A stretch of DNA of 64,000 nucleotides from Lentinula raphanica (taxonomy: Eukaryota; Basidiomycota; Agaricomycetes; Agaricales; Omphalotaceae), in NCBI GenBank assembly GCA_027919835.1, contig JANVFP010000005.1:868001-932000 (forward strand), given 5' to 3'. Positions 45,486-57,778 of this stretch are shown piece after piece. Each line of letters starts with the position of its first letter. Position 1 is the first letter of the stretch. A program made the translations under genes and the position numbers. The notes under the pieces are model-generated. The model was not told the origin of the DNA, did not search any database, and saw nothing but the letters and a program-made list of their open reading frames with translations.

Positions 45486-47807
45486 CGTAAATTTCTATGC
45501 TCTGCTGGCGGTGCTATGCCTTGGTCTTATATCTCATTTATGTGGGTCGGAAGACATTCCGAATCTGAACTGGATCGGTCGTTTACTTCGGACAAGTTTC
45601 CAGCGAAACGTTCATCACGAAGTGACGACTGCCCCAACTCTGATGTCCTATCACTCATCAGTTGAAAGTTGGTTGCAAAAAGCATAGCTGCAGTGCATAT
45701 TGAAGGTCTAGGAATCCAAAAACGTCCAAGTTAGAGCTGAATAGGACAGGGGCGATATACTCACGGCAGGTTACCTAAATGGTATATCAATGTATAATGG
45801 AGTCTCAAGTTTCGCAGAACTTCATCCATGGATCAGCAGCGGATATTATTTTGGGCTTGACTGATGAATTCGCACGAATCGAATGTCAATGACGACTATA
45901 CCTGGGAGAGAATGAGCTACTTATTGTGATTGAGGAGCCAGACAAGCACTTGATTTGAACATTGAAGACGTTGATCCTGCTGTGGCGAATGTGTATCATT
46001 CTGAATATAGTCAGTGGTGGGTACAAGCTCTCCAAACATACATACATAGCGGGAGAACATCATCTAAGCAGAGGTATTCACGCAGTTGCGGTGGGTATTT
46101 GTGGGATGTTGGCTAGACCTAGTACATATTCTGATTCTGTTCACTCTCTTCAAATTACCAGTATGAAGTAGTATTGGTGAACGCACTCGGAGTCCTAAAC
46201 CACAATAGCTAGTATGCTGATGATCAGATCGCACAGAATCATTGTTTCCAGTTTCAGCCCGCCTCTTCCGGTAGTGTACACGATGTACTTTGCCCAAAGT
46301 TTGAGCAGAGTATATCGGGAGACCAGAGATCTCATGTTCATCCAGAGCATCCGAAGGCGTACCGCAAGGAAGAAACGTTTCTTGAGAGTCGAGGTACGAG
46401 TAATCATTATTCTTTCGTGCACTGTTCATATTTGTGCCAATCTTGGAACGGAGCGAGGAGTTAATGGTAAATCAAGGATTAGATACTAATTTCAGGCCGA
46501 TGGTAGGAGAGGAGGAGCCTGTATCGCTGGGATAGAACCCAGGCTTCTACATCTGTATTTCTGAGCCGCCAAAATGTTCAGCGCCTTTCATCAGATAACC
46601 AGAACTAGTGTCGGTGTCGGTGACAGACAGACAACGAACGTAACAGTTTCTGTGCCTGGCAGCAAGAACGATTCACTGCCATCTGGCGCTCCTGAATGGG
46701 AGACAGAGTTCGTACTTGCGAGGAAAGTTCAAAAATATGCCTGATTCGTTGTATCGTTCACAATCAATCATCGTATTGCTGGAAGAGCTTTGAGTACCGC
46801 CGATACAGACGACGAAAAAATAGGTACAAACTTCGAGCCGTGAGGATGGTTGATGAAAGAAGGTTCTGGTGAACACGGTGTCATCAGAGGAGTTCCGAGG
46901 GTGCGTTGCTGACCCCCATCATTCTTCCTTCCCGTGCTCTGTGGGTTTGATTGAGGCGACCTGATTTCTCATCCGCTGCCAGCTGGCGAGCATCTAAACG
47001 GGATCAGTTGACGTTAAAAAAAGCGCAGCGGTGGTAGATCGAATAGGCCACATCATTATGGTTTAACCGAGCATGAGAAGTAGGGCATTCTCGGTCGTCT
47101 TCAAACAACGTCAAAGAAGTACGATATAGCCTGATAAGGCCCACTATCCTGAATCATGATAGTATCAGAAGATAGTTATGGGTGGAAGAGGGTCGAAGTA
47201 CTTATGCCAAGTTGGTACAATCCAGTTTTTTGCGATGGTATTCGCTGGTGAGCGGTGAGGCTAAAAGCTTACCGCTAGATACTGAGTGAGCGGCGTAGAT
47301 CGTGGTTTCGCGGACTTCGTCAAGGTGCTGGCACGAACGACGTTGGCGTCTTGGTCAATGAATCATGGTAGTACTATGAGAGCAAATACTAGCGGTAAAA
47401 CAGGAGTAAATAGGTGTGACCCGGTGTGACCCGAGGTCTCCCGAGGTGACAGGAGGTGACTAGGCGTGACTACTGTAACTCTCTCTGCGTTAACAGTGTT
47501 TGACTTCAACTTTCAATATTTCATCAATTTCAGCATCGATGGTGCAAATTCCGGGCGATCCACAGTAGGTATGTATACACATTCATCTGATTTCTTTCAA
47601 GCATAGCTAACAAATTTTGCTGATGATCTTTCATAGCTTTACTCATGACAGCTGTATCAATTGTGGATCAACCTCGCAGGGATTTCATTGGTCAGAATAG
47701 AAAACTCTGTTCGCAGAAGTAGCAGGCAGTGATTTGAAATGGGTTTAAAGAGGGAAGCTATTCGAAACAACGGGCAAGTCGGTCTCAAGCCAACACCTAG
47801 CTATACC
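45486..47807. other. gene-poor region, 2.3 kb
   Basis: No convincing gene. The minus strand at 46195-46422 has a hydrophobic open frame (ending MILCDLIISILAIVV) that may be a remnant of a membrane protein gene. Holds the phased 10-bp repeat at 47411-47470. Confidence 0.4.
47411..47470. repeat. 10-bp tandem repeat, six units
   Basis: Six consecutive 10-bp units, five ending in GTGAC: consensus NNGGNGTGAC, with the third unit degenerate (CCGAGGTCTC). Period equals about one DNA turn. It lies about 340 bp upstream of the hydrolase start. Confidence 0.75.
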
Positions 47808-49016
47808 ATGCCAACTTTCACCTTGCCCAGCCAGATTAAATTCTACTATGAAGACAGCGGTGTACCCAGCAAGGCGGATTATACCACCTTCTTCATCATC
47901 CATGGGCACACGTATCATAGTGGTAAGCTCTGATTCCTACACCGTTCCATCCATACGAGGATCGACCCGTTCATCGTTCATTCAGGGCTCTTCAAACCAC
48001 TTCTTCCTATCGGCCTTGCTCGCAACCATAGGGTCTTGCTCGTGAACCGACGCGACTACCCCCAATCCACTCCTTACACCGATAAGGAGCTCAAGGTATT
48101 CGCAGAAGGTCCAGATCCAGCACGTTATGACCAACTCATCAACGATGGTCATGACCTCGCCCTGCTTCTCGACGGGTTGATCCAATCGCTTTCGCTTCCA
48201 CAAAACGTCGCCATCGTCTCCTGGTCTTTGGGAAACATTTTCGGACTGCCTCTCTTGGCCTCTATCACCACGCTTCCTGCGGATACTCAAGCCAGGCTTG
48301 GCTCATTCGTGAAGAGGACCATCCTATGGGGTTAGTTGTACTCTGGATCGATATTTCCTAACTATCTTGTTCAATTTCTTCGTTTCATTTTTTTCTTTTC
48401 GCAGATGCTCCTTGTGAGCCAATGGGAATACCATTCCCTGAAGGCACTTATCATCCGTTCACCGATAAAGATACGCCAGACGAGCAGCGCGGGGTAGTGT
48501 TCGCCCAATGGCTCACGTCTTACTTTCCGCACGGTGACCTCTCTACGCGTCAACTCTCCTCTTTGAATCAGCGAGACCACGATTCGACGAAGAAACGTTC
48601 GTTCGAAGGTTTACCACAAGAGGAACTCTTCCAAATCATCGATCTGTTGCCCGGCACACGCTGCGACACTCATTTGTGTTCGCCGCCTTATCTTGGTGTC
48701 GAGAAACAGGTCGTGCACAAGGCCTTATACGATCCTGATGTGCGCGCCGCGTGGAAGAACTTGAAAGTGTGGGAGATGGTTGGTGATCAGAACCCCTGGA
48801 ACATCATCTACTGCTGGTGGGTCTGGGAGGCCGAGGTAAAGGCAGCCAAAACTGCTGAACCTGCTATCAACTTTACTGTGAACAAAGGATCTAACCACTT
48901 CGTATGTTTTCCTCTCCTATTCTTCCTGCACACAAGACTGATTGCTGAATTCACAGCTCATGTGGGATAATCCAGAAGGATGTATGGACAAGTTAGAATA
49001 TTGCTGGAAAAACTGA
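47808..49016 (+). CDS. alpha/beta hydrolase
   Basis: Four-exon gene starting MPTFTLPSQIKFYYEDSGVP (an in-frame upstream ATG at 47739 is possible). Landmarks: FFIIHGHTYHSG (oxyanion-hole HG), RVLLVNRRDYPQS, the nucleophile elbow VSWSLGN (SxSxG, first Gly replaced by Ser), and a His in KGSNHFLMWDNPEG near the end, with TGA at 49014-49016. This is the HG-type hydrolase group common in basidiomycetes. The substrate is unknown. Confidence 0.82.
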
Positions 49017-52000
49017 AATCAATCTTTGTTTGTTCGACAATGATATATGGTAGTAGTAGCTTGTAAAAATATGAACGATCGCGAATTGGCTTCAAAATTT
49101 CAATGCATTTGACGTCCGTATATAATGTGCCATCTGAGCAATTGTAATCGAGCTCACTTTATTTTATAGTGACACAGGATGTTTTCTACACGGTTTGGAA
49201 GTGCGCGGAAGTTGGAACTGTAGCAAGCGCTCAAACTGCAAAGAGCACCTGGTTATACGGTCGCATAGTCGCATCAACTAGCCTGGCTGACCGTTTGTAG
49301 TTCACAAACTCGTTGCGAACGCATCAACGCTCATCAATTGGGTTCAAATAATATTTACACAAGTCTCATTGCGAGGTAAGTCCTTGTGCTCCTTCACTCA
49401 CACCTTAATTAAGGCTCCTGGGTCGCAAGCAGTAAGGAAAACATCGAGTCTTCACCCCATGGGTCGTAAGGGGAAGATCTGGGAAGATGTTTTGGACAAG
49501 ACTCCTCTCTGTATACCCTCGGATATGGGAGAATTCAGTCCGGTGAGTTCACCGCCTGTTCCTTCATACTTATGCCATGGCACTTTGGATAAGTAATGAA
49601 GTTGACGTGCCCTCAACCTTACTCGGACCTCTCACTGATGCGCCTTCGTATGACAGGTTTGGTGTTCGGGCAGGATTCTTATAAGCTGGCGGGGACGACG
49701 GTCGAGTCTCATCGTTTGTACTCGTCGCCTCGCCAGGTATGTGTGTGTTTTTCTTGTTGCTTGCCTCTTGCTCTCATTATCGTTTGTACTGAGTCGTCGC
49801 CTCGCCAGTGAACCACTTTGTCATTTCGTTACCCACCCAGTAAGTATGCTCTACAACACGACGTATACTCTCCCTCCACTTCATTTTAGGTACAATTGGT
49901 ATTACCGTATACATGTGATGTACAGCCCGCACAGCGGCTTCCTCGTATTTCGCCTAATCCACAAGGGCCGTGCGCACTCGCGACGGCTGCTGTTTCTTGC
50001 TAAACGCACTTCCTATCCCTAAGCACCCACAACGAACCAAGCAATTAGAATCGATATGAACGATTTCGACGACTACAAGATTACGCATATAACATCATCC
50101 TTGCGTTTCGAAATCTCGGAAGCGACCTCGAACAGCCCATCTTAGCTTTGGCGTAAGTATGAATGTCCAGCCACAATTATCCATTCAGTCCTAATTCAGT
50201 GACTTTCGTTGGGAAGGCATTGTACTTCGGGATTAAGTCACAAGTAGACGGACAAGGAGTGATTTGAGAGTACCTCTAAGGAGTTGTGGTTAAACAGCAT
50301 CCAGTATATGTCTTAGGTAAACCACAGACGTCCTTTGTTCAGCATAGCACGGTGAAGTGTTGTTTCATCGTAACGCCTTCAGCAAAAGGACCTGCGAATT
50401 GAGTGCCACCCAGTACTATACGTCTGAGGTGAAGGATGGGCTTGTCTTTCAATGCTCCGTGAAAAATAGTTCATCGTAGGACCCAAAATCGCTGTGCGTC
50501 GGCGGAGCGAGTTCATCAAGAGACCATCTGGAGGCTGGCATTCAACAGTTTGACACTGGCAGCAGAATTTCAGCAGATCAGACGGATCTCGAGAGGTCTA
50601 TTATTTCCAAAAGGGTTTCTGGAGTTTCTGGGAACGCCTCTACCGCCACAATCAAGCCCATACTTTGTATAGGACGGTCGGGCAGTGCAGTACTTGGGAA
50701 ATACGAAGCTCAACGCCGATCACTGGCAGAGGCCGCAGAGCGTGTCTCGTGTCAAGTTCAGCTAAACAGAGTTTGCAAAAGCACGAGAACAATGATACAA
50801 GGAAAGACAGATCAACGACTAAATTAGAGGCGAACGAAGTTGTTGCGAACACTGACAGTGATAGGTGCTGATATTTGTGGAAGCCTCCTGTGATTGATTC
50901 GTTGTTCGACCAGTATGCGCACGATTCTGTATACAGAAGCTCTGCAATAGCACTCCATCGAGAGAACACAGATACGGGATGATTGCTGCTGAACGTGATA
51001 TTTCCAGTGCAAACTTCGTTAGAATCTCGACGAGTGGTGCATGATAGGAGTGGCGGCGACTAAGTTTAGCTAGGCTGATCAGAAGCCGGATCCAGAAAGT
51101 TTTTCTTTGTGCTATCCGTAGCTTTGATGAAGAAGTGGCGAAACAGAGTTCACGCCCGGGGCTCAACAAATTCATGGAGTCTTGATGATGGTGATTCGTG
51201 AATAAGAAGAATCGATTGCATGGGGGAAGGTAAACTTATTGGGTTCGGCTGTGTTCGGCAGCATATTCGGTTACGGTGGTTGCCGGAATGATTCGAAATT
51301 TGAAGTTTGAACACGGTCTTGCTGGCTGCACAAGGCTGCACAAGTTTGCAATACACGCTCGCGCTGCCCGAAATTAGGTCGCATCGACCGTCTGATCAAA
51401 CTCACTCTCGCGATTAACTGGAGTTGAAGAACGAGGTGACCGTGACATTCTTCGAGTCGAGATGTGCCCAAAGTCAAAAAGACGGTATTGTCGCTCGTCA
51501 TTTTCTGCACATGAAAAAGGTGGACGATTGATGATCATTTGGCATACTCTTTTCGTTATCAGCTTCTTAACACACAGAGAAAGATACAGGATATGTCAAG
51601 AAATTGAGAAGTCGAACGGAGGAAAGTGACATCTGACACAGAAGGAGAGCGTTCTGACAATGCTCCGAGTCAATGCTGTCCATAGGCCTCTGGCAGCAAT
51701 GTACGACAGTCGAGGAATTCATGCGCTTGCATCACCGGTTCTTGCAATCTTCAGCGGCCCTTCATCCAGTTTGCTTCTCTACGACGACGACCCGTCTCTA
51801 GACTCTATACCTCTGCTGAGAATAATCATTACGATTTCGAGCAAGACTAGCCCATTTCAAGCTCCGATGATCATGCTCAAACGACTAATGCTCTCGAACG
51901 CATGGTCCGCGACCTCTTCACTCATTCAAACGCATGAGCTTTTCAACAATGACATCTCGGGAGATGAGGCAAGTAGACAGACAGGAGCAACAGGAACTGC

Positions 52001-52021
52001 GACGCCTTTGACCATCTCTAG
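49017..52021. other. gene-poor region, 3 kb
   Basis: Only fragmentary protein-like frames, for example GKIWEDVLDKTPLCIPSDM at 49465-49540 and VFGQDSYKLAGTTVESH at 49660-49735 on the plus strand. Upstream of 52022, 51660-52020 is open but not clearly coding. A direct repeat lies at 49711-49808. Confidence 0.4.
49711..49808 (+). repeat. direct repeat bounding an intron-like segment
   Basis: Copy 1 at 49711-49736 ends CGCCTCGCCAG just before GTATGT; copy 2 at 49779-49808 repeats ATCGTTTGTACT...GTCGCCTCGCCAG with a 4-nt difference. The 72-bp segment 49737-49808 therefore starts with GTATGT and ends with CAG, like an intron created by tandem duplication. Confidence 0.55.
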
Positions 52022-52941
52022 ATGACAATCAAGAAAAGTAAGACTCTCATCGCAGACGTTGATCACGTCTTTGAAATGGAGCTGAACGAAGCCCCGCTGT
52101 CGGTTCAAGATCATACATGTGCTAGACTGTATGGCAGATGGGCTACTACTCTGTGGCGTGAACCAGAAATACGTGAGGGCAGCCTGCATGATTCCCCGAC
52201 TCGTGCTCCATGACCTGGGATTTTTTAGGTCATGTTCGCACTACCGCTCTGCTCGCAGACAACGACCCTACTCGGACTCAAAACAGGCGAAAGATCGGAG
52301 TGAATATAGACGTTTCTATCCGCCGAGTACACTGGTTTATTTCCGTTCATCTTACTAAGTTCCTCCGTAGCTGTAGTCGATGCATCGCACGGCACTCGAG
52401 ACACCGTTCCTTTGTGGCTTCCTCATACGGGTCGGACTCGCTGTGTTATCGATTGTCATGCGGTGAAATCCCACAAGATGGAACCGTGTGCATTCGCCCA
52501 TGCGAATCAGAAGGTGTGATTGTGTTCATTTTTCGTGATACCTCAAAATCCACCTTCGAGCTTGGGTGAACAGGTACTGTGACCAATCGACCATTGGATG
52601 ACATTGATTGCTTGCTACTGCGCCAACGACTGCCATCCAAGTATGGCTATCCAGAGATAAGACCAAGCTGGGACTCAATCTGTTTGAGAAGACTCATCAA
52701 AGGTATGTAATGATATGTCGTCGTAGTTCCTTCCCTCGAGCACTTCGGGACTGCTTATAATAATCATTACCATTTCCTTGTAGTCTGGCTGTACGATGCA
52801 TCAGAATATTTCCGAAATCCATCTCGACTTTCGATGAGGACATGTGTTGAGAATACTGTGACCGACCAGGCCCCAGGCCCGACTCCTATACTAGGATTGC
52901 CCACACGTCTATCATCATCATCATCATCTTCTTCATCCTAA
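52022..52941 (+). CDS. unassigned protein, 240 residues
   Basis: Four exons (52022-52172, 52229-52513, 52574-52702, 52784-52941) join in frame with proper GT-AG signals to give 240 residues ending in TAA. Regions: LYGRWATTLWREPEIRHVRT, KIGVNIDVSIRRVHWFISVH, a Cys-containing middle (CSRCIARHSRH, RLSCGEIPQ), SKYGYPEIRPSWDSICL, and a C-terminal poly-Ser tract coded by a TCA/ATC microsatellite. I do not recognise the family. The coordinated splicing makes a real gene likely; the 5' end may lie further upstream. Confidence 0.5.
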
Positions 52942-53675
52942 TGCTCATATCTCCACCAAAGATTGAGAAGATTGATGTATCAGTGCTCCATGAAGGATTC
53001 AGCTAACAATGATACCGCTCTCATCATCCAGATTTGGACGAACAAGTTACACCGAAATCATGCTGGAAAGAAAAAATAGGACTTAGAAGTTGGGCTACTA
53101 GGAACAAAACTGTGCTCTGATTGTTATTGATACGTGATATCTCTGAGAGTACATCTCACAAATAGTCCCTGTTAATTGTTGCATGGTTGGGTTCAAAATA
53201 TGAATGCACGGGGTCAAAGTACGGCAGGTACATTAGTTGCATTGGGGGGGGTGGGAGACTGGGAGTCTCCGGGAGAGAGGTGATTGTGTCGGATAGAACT
53301 AATGTCAATAATTTCAACCAAATGGGCTTTGCAACACTGATACCATTGAATAATGCATCAGTGAAACATCAGAGTTAGCTAAAGTCGTCCTGCAGATGCT
53401 GATCTTGATGGAATTAGAGAAGGTATCGGCATGGTTGCCTGTAACATCATCGTGGGTACCGAGGACCGAGTATCAACAATCAATCAGTGGTGGAGGAAAT
53501 TGATTGCTCAGTGGCATTCCATGTGACAATAAACAAAAAACCTTGTTCTCGAAGTGTGAAATGGCTGGATCGGCGTCGGCGTCACAGTGAAACCAAAAAG
53601 AACTAAAGCTACTCGGTAGATGAATATAAGTAGACAAACCAGATGAAACTACTCCCATCTATATCCCCGGTCATT
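52942..53675. other. intergenic, promoter region of the DUF6534 gene
   Basis: Contains the G-rich hairpin at 53244-53273. No gene seen. Confidence 0.5.
53244..53273 (+). promoter_or_regulatory. G-rich hairpin / G-quadruplex-capable element
   Basis: A run of eight G is followed by TGGG, then GGAGACT-GGG-AGTCTCC (7-bp perfect stem, 3-nt loop) and another GGG. Four G-tracts with loops of 1-7 nt fit the quadruplex pattern. It lies about 400 bp upstream of the DUF6534 start. Confidence 0.4.
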
Positions 53676-55848
53676 ATGTCTAGCGTTCCAACATTCACCG
53701 AAACTTGGGGATGTCAGATGATTGCATACATTCTCAATACAGGGTATGTTCTACCTTCCATGGTTGAATCTACTATTTTGCTAATCGTTCATTGAGCAGG
53801 CTCTTTGGAATTGCAGCTGTAAGTGGTGCATCACGGTCATGCTGCAAGAGCCTTACTGACACAAGCCAAAGCTGCTGGTTGGTCAATATTTCCACTCATT
53901 CAGCAAGAAGGACTCTGTGTTGATCAAGGGCACAATGGGTGCAATTGGGTAAGAATTTCTAAGTTGTCAATATGATATAATTTGCTCAAGTGATGTCGAA
54001 ATTGAGGCTGTTTGCAACAGCACAATTTGTGTTTATCACACACCAGATCTACACTGACTATGTTACTCGGTTCAGTAACATTGAGTCTCTGGATGACATT
54101 GTCATGTAAGTCAAAATTGCAATCATTCCCTGACAACTGTTTACATCACACCTCAGGTCTGCTCCAGTAAGTACAAAGCATTCTGAGCACAGACAATCCT
54201 GATAAAAATCCCTCGAAGTTGCAACTTTTGTTCATTGTATGATGCTCTTTGCTCTCAGATTAGCTATTGACTCATTCAGCTTCTAGTATCTCACTGCTTT
54301 CACTACACAATGGTAGAGAAGAATATGATTCCAAGCTAAATACCTGCTCATACCACTTTCTGAAGCTTTTTTGCATCTCGGATTTGGGCAAGTAAGTGTA
54401 TTCTGATCAAATCTATCAGCATATTCATACTATACTGATGTACACTTTGTGCAGTTGCTCATTTGAAGCAGAGGTTTTTTTGGACAGCTCCTGTTGTAAG
54501 TAATACAAATTTTATAAAATGGACTTTCTAATAATCATTATTTTCAAGTTACTTCTTGCCCTTCTTCAGATTGGTACGTAGTGTGATATTGTATTTGATT
54601 GGCCATGCTCAACAAGCCTACATCTGCTCCAGGCGCAGGAATCAGTAAGTATTTCCCAAACAGTAATTATATGAATGAAGCTTGAATGTTATTTATAGCT
54701 CAGACAGTTTTGGTGTAAGATGTTTTTTGTCAGTTGAGTTTGCAAAATATAATGGTATATCAGGTTCAAAGTTGGCAAATACAGCATTTTGGAGACCACT
54801 GCAGTAAGTCACAGAGCTGCATCTTTCCACCTCAAATGCTTTGAAGTTTTCTGATACTCTATTAGAAAGTAACATCCCTTCAGAGTGGCGCAACAGCTGT
54901 GTGTGATATGTTGATCACAGTGAGTGAAGTTTATTAGTATTGTTTTTCTGCTGAATATTTGAGTCTTCAGTTTATTCTGTGCTACATACTCCATGATGCC
55001 AAGTCTGGCATCAGAAGGTGAGAACTGAGCTCAAATTCAAACTGAGTAGCTCAATCAACAGTGCACAATTTTAGGACAAACACAATGATCAACAAGATGA
55101 TCCTTTTTTGCATCAGCAGAGGAGCAGTGACAAGGTATGCATCATTATCATTGACTGCAACCTATGCCTGACATTAGTGGAAACAGTTTAGCAGCTTTAC
55201 TGAACCTCATATTTGTGTGTGCTTTTGCTGATAAATATATCTGACTTGTTTCTTATCTGATGGTCTTCAAGTTTGTTTCAAAGCCTGGAACCTTTATCTT
55301 GTAAGTGTATTGATCTTGGATAGTTGAAATATAATGATACTAATGAGTTCACTTATTGAAGTATGATTCCTTTGGAAACAAGTTCTCAACGTGAGTTTGA
55401 ATCTGTCTACTGCTAATATATACTGATAAGAGACTATATACTAGTTTATGCCATCTCCGTTGCTACCATGTCTGTTCCATACTTGAAAAAAAAATTTATT
55501 TTTTTGCTGACAGACAAATTCATAGGCTCAACACCCGAGAGGCTCTTCGTGCCAATCTCCATGCAGATATCACAAGTTTACCTAGTAGCCATGCATTGTC
55601 TGACATAGCTCCGTCGCGTCATTCGCAGAGCAAACAAAGGGGACTTAATGTGCAGGTGGTGAGTAGATCTTGTAGTAATGCCTTGACCTTTGAATTGAAG
55701 CAGAAAATCAGCATACCGATATACTCACCCTTCACGACAAGAACTATGAGCATGAGCCAAGTAAGATTAGATTCTTACTACTCATTTGCATTTATGCTTA
55801 TAATATTTTTAGGCTTGGGTGAAACAGCATAATGGTAGCACAGTCTGA
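53676..55848 (+). CDS. DUF6534-type membrane protein, 23 tiny exons
   Basis: Basidiomycete-specific multi-pass membrane protein of unknown function. I join 23 exons totalling 978 nt, in frame, 325 residues, the usual family length. It starts MSSVPTFTETWGCQMIAYIL. Landmarks: VGQYFHSFSKKDSVLIK, THQIYTDYVTRF, YLTAFTTQCFFASRIWAIA, GATAVCDMLITFILCYILHD, KSGIRRTNTMINKMI, SRGAVTSLAALLNLIF, LYAISVATMLNTREALR, then a Ser/His-rich cytosolic tail. Average exon is 42 nt; the smallest are 10 (54157-54166), 12 (54633-54644) and 16-19 nt. Base composition is more AT-rich than that of its neighbours. Frame closure over all 22 joins supports the model. DUF6534 proteins may be GPCR-like; function is unproven. 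Confidence 0.8.
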
Positions 55849-56069
55849 ACAAAGGATAGCAATAGTCGCCCAAAGAATTTATTTCTACTTTGTGTTTCCT
55901 TGTGTTATATGTTGTCGCTGTATATATATTTCAGAAACTTGTTCAATGTCATATACTTCTTGTTTCCATTGGTTTTGTTGTTTCCTCGGAATACACTGCG
56001 AGATTCAATGGGCAGTAGACCATCAGATATCTCAAAGTGCTCCACTCGAGAGTTGAGGTTCTGAGTGAA

Positions 56070-57228
56070 ATAAGTAGTGCGGTAGGCGGAAGCTGTGAGC
56101 TTCAAAAAAAATTGAAGCAGCGATTGAGTATGAATAAGTACGTATGAATACGCCATTGCCCTGGTCAATTCAAGTCAGTTCAGAGGCCGGATCATGCCGA
56201 TATCCCCATTTGGGCTGAAATCAATCATTCCCTATTCCGGCCGAGGGCTGAGGGGGAGACAGAGTTTGGAATTTGCAAGAGATTTAGTGTCCAAAAAGGC
56301 TGATATTGCAGGTCATCGAGTACTTCCTGTACAGAATGATTGCTCTCTGCATAATTAGGGGATCTAGCTTCCAAGAATCAAGGTGGATTTGCCACACTCG
56401 ACAAAATTCGGCAAGTCGGCAAGGTCCTGTTGAGCGCTTAATTTGAGCGTTTTTCCACGCCCTTCATGTAGTACTACAATTTCCTCATTGCTCTCGAATC
56501 TTGAAGCTTGATCACCGATACAGTCAATGATAGTAGACTGGATGACTTTGTCTCACTTAATGGGCTCTCAATGTGGCTCAGAATGCTCAGTATTGATATC
56601 AAAATCAAGCTCAAGTTTAATCCATCAACTTCAACTTTGCAAGAAACTGATCAAGCGCCTTCAAGCGCCTATTTAGTACATAAGCGCTGGACGTATACGC
56701 GTACAGATGATCAGATGAATTGAGAAGACACATTGACCCTGGTTATCCTAGCATGTAGCGGGTGGTAAAAATTTTGCAATGAAGCTAGTTTGGCTGAAAT
56801 TTGTTACGGATATCGAGAGCAATGAGGAAACTGTAAGAGAAAGTGTGGAGAAAAATTATGGGGTGTGGAATGATTTAGGTTGCTGACTTGCCGGATCTTG
56901 CCGGTGTTGGCAAATCCACATTGGTTCTTGATCCTATTTATATACAGAGTGGTTATTCCATGCAAGGAGTACCCAATAACCTACAGTCAAAGCTTACAGC
57001 TCTAACTGGACTCTGAAGCTCTCTCAAACTCCAAAGTCTGCCTCCCTCAGCTCTCGGCCGGAATAGGGAATGATTGATTTAGGACCAAATGGGGATATCG
57101 GCATGATCCGGCCTCTGAACCGGCCTGAATTGACCAGGGCAATAGGGTTTTCGTACGTACTCATTCATACTCAATCGTTGCTTCAAATTTTTTTGAAGCT
57201 CACAGCTTCCGCCTACCGCATAAGTAGT
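56070..57228. mobile_element. fold-back (MULE-like) non-autonomous transposable element with 9-bp target duplication
   Basis: Element 56079-57219 (1,141 bp) has ends GCGGTAGGCGGAAGCTG and its reverse complement, flanked by the direct repeat ATAAGTAGT (56070-56078 and 57220-57228). The terminal inverted repeats continue inward as a near-perfect inverted duplication for about 180 bp (blocks GATTGAGTATGAAT, TTGCCCTGGTCAATTCA, GGATCATGCCGATATCCCC and CCCTATTCCGGCCGAG in both arms), with lower similarity to about 56500 and 56800. Long TIRs and a 9-bp duplication fit Mutator-like elements. No transposase is present, so it needs one from elsewhere. Confidence 0.85.
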
Positions 57229-57778
57229 AAGAATGGAACCTTCATTTGGTACAGCAATTACTAGAAATATAACAAATAACATGTCACATTCCTATATCAG
57301 TACTACTTCTCAACTTTTTGGCTTGAAGGATACGGAAATTCTACCAACATTTGAAGTATCAATAGTTCGGGTTCCTGATACTATTCTATCTCGATGATTG
57401 TCAAGATAGTACCCCAATGTTGAATGAAGACCATAGGTAGAGGTCAGTGTTTTTATGTTGAATACTTTGAAGGATTGCATTAGTATTCTCATGTTGGTTG
57501 CTTCTGTGAACCAAGGCAGAACTCTCAAAACTTAAGGCTTGCCTCAGGCTCGTGTATCTCCGGTTGCTTGTATGACTTTACTGAGGAGCATCATATATCA
57601 TTACAAGCTATCATATATCATTCTGAAAAGAGCGAGCGACGGTGTTGAACCAAGCTGAAATGAAACAAAAGCAGTGCTGGAGTTGTATCTGACTAAGTAG
57701 TGTGGTACGCCGCGATACATGCCAGACAAGAATAAACAAAAAAAGTCCAATCCATGCAAAAGCTTCCAAGCCCTTTCA
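57229..57778. other. intergenic, downstream of the MFS gene
   Basis: About 550 bp without a gene. Contains a short direct repeat ATCATATATCATT near 57590 and 57610. Confidence 0.5.

Noticed and set aside
46505..46560. tRNA-like T-arm on the minus strand (stem CTGGG, loop TTCTATC, stem CCCAG)
   Set aside because: No matching acceptor stem, D-arm or anticodon arm can be built around it.
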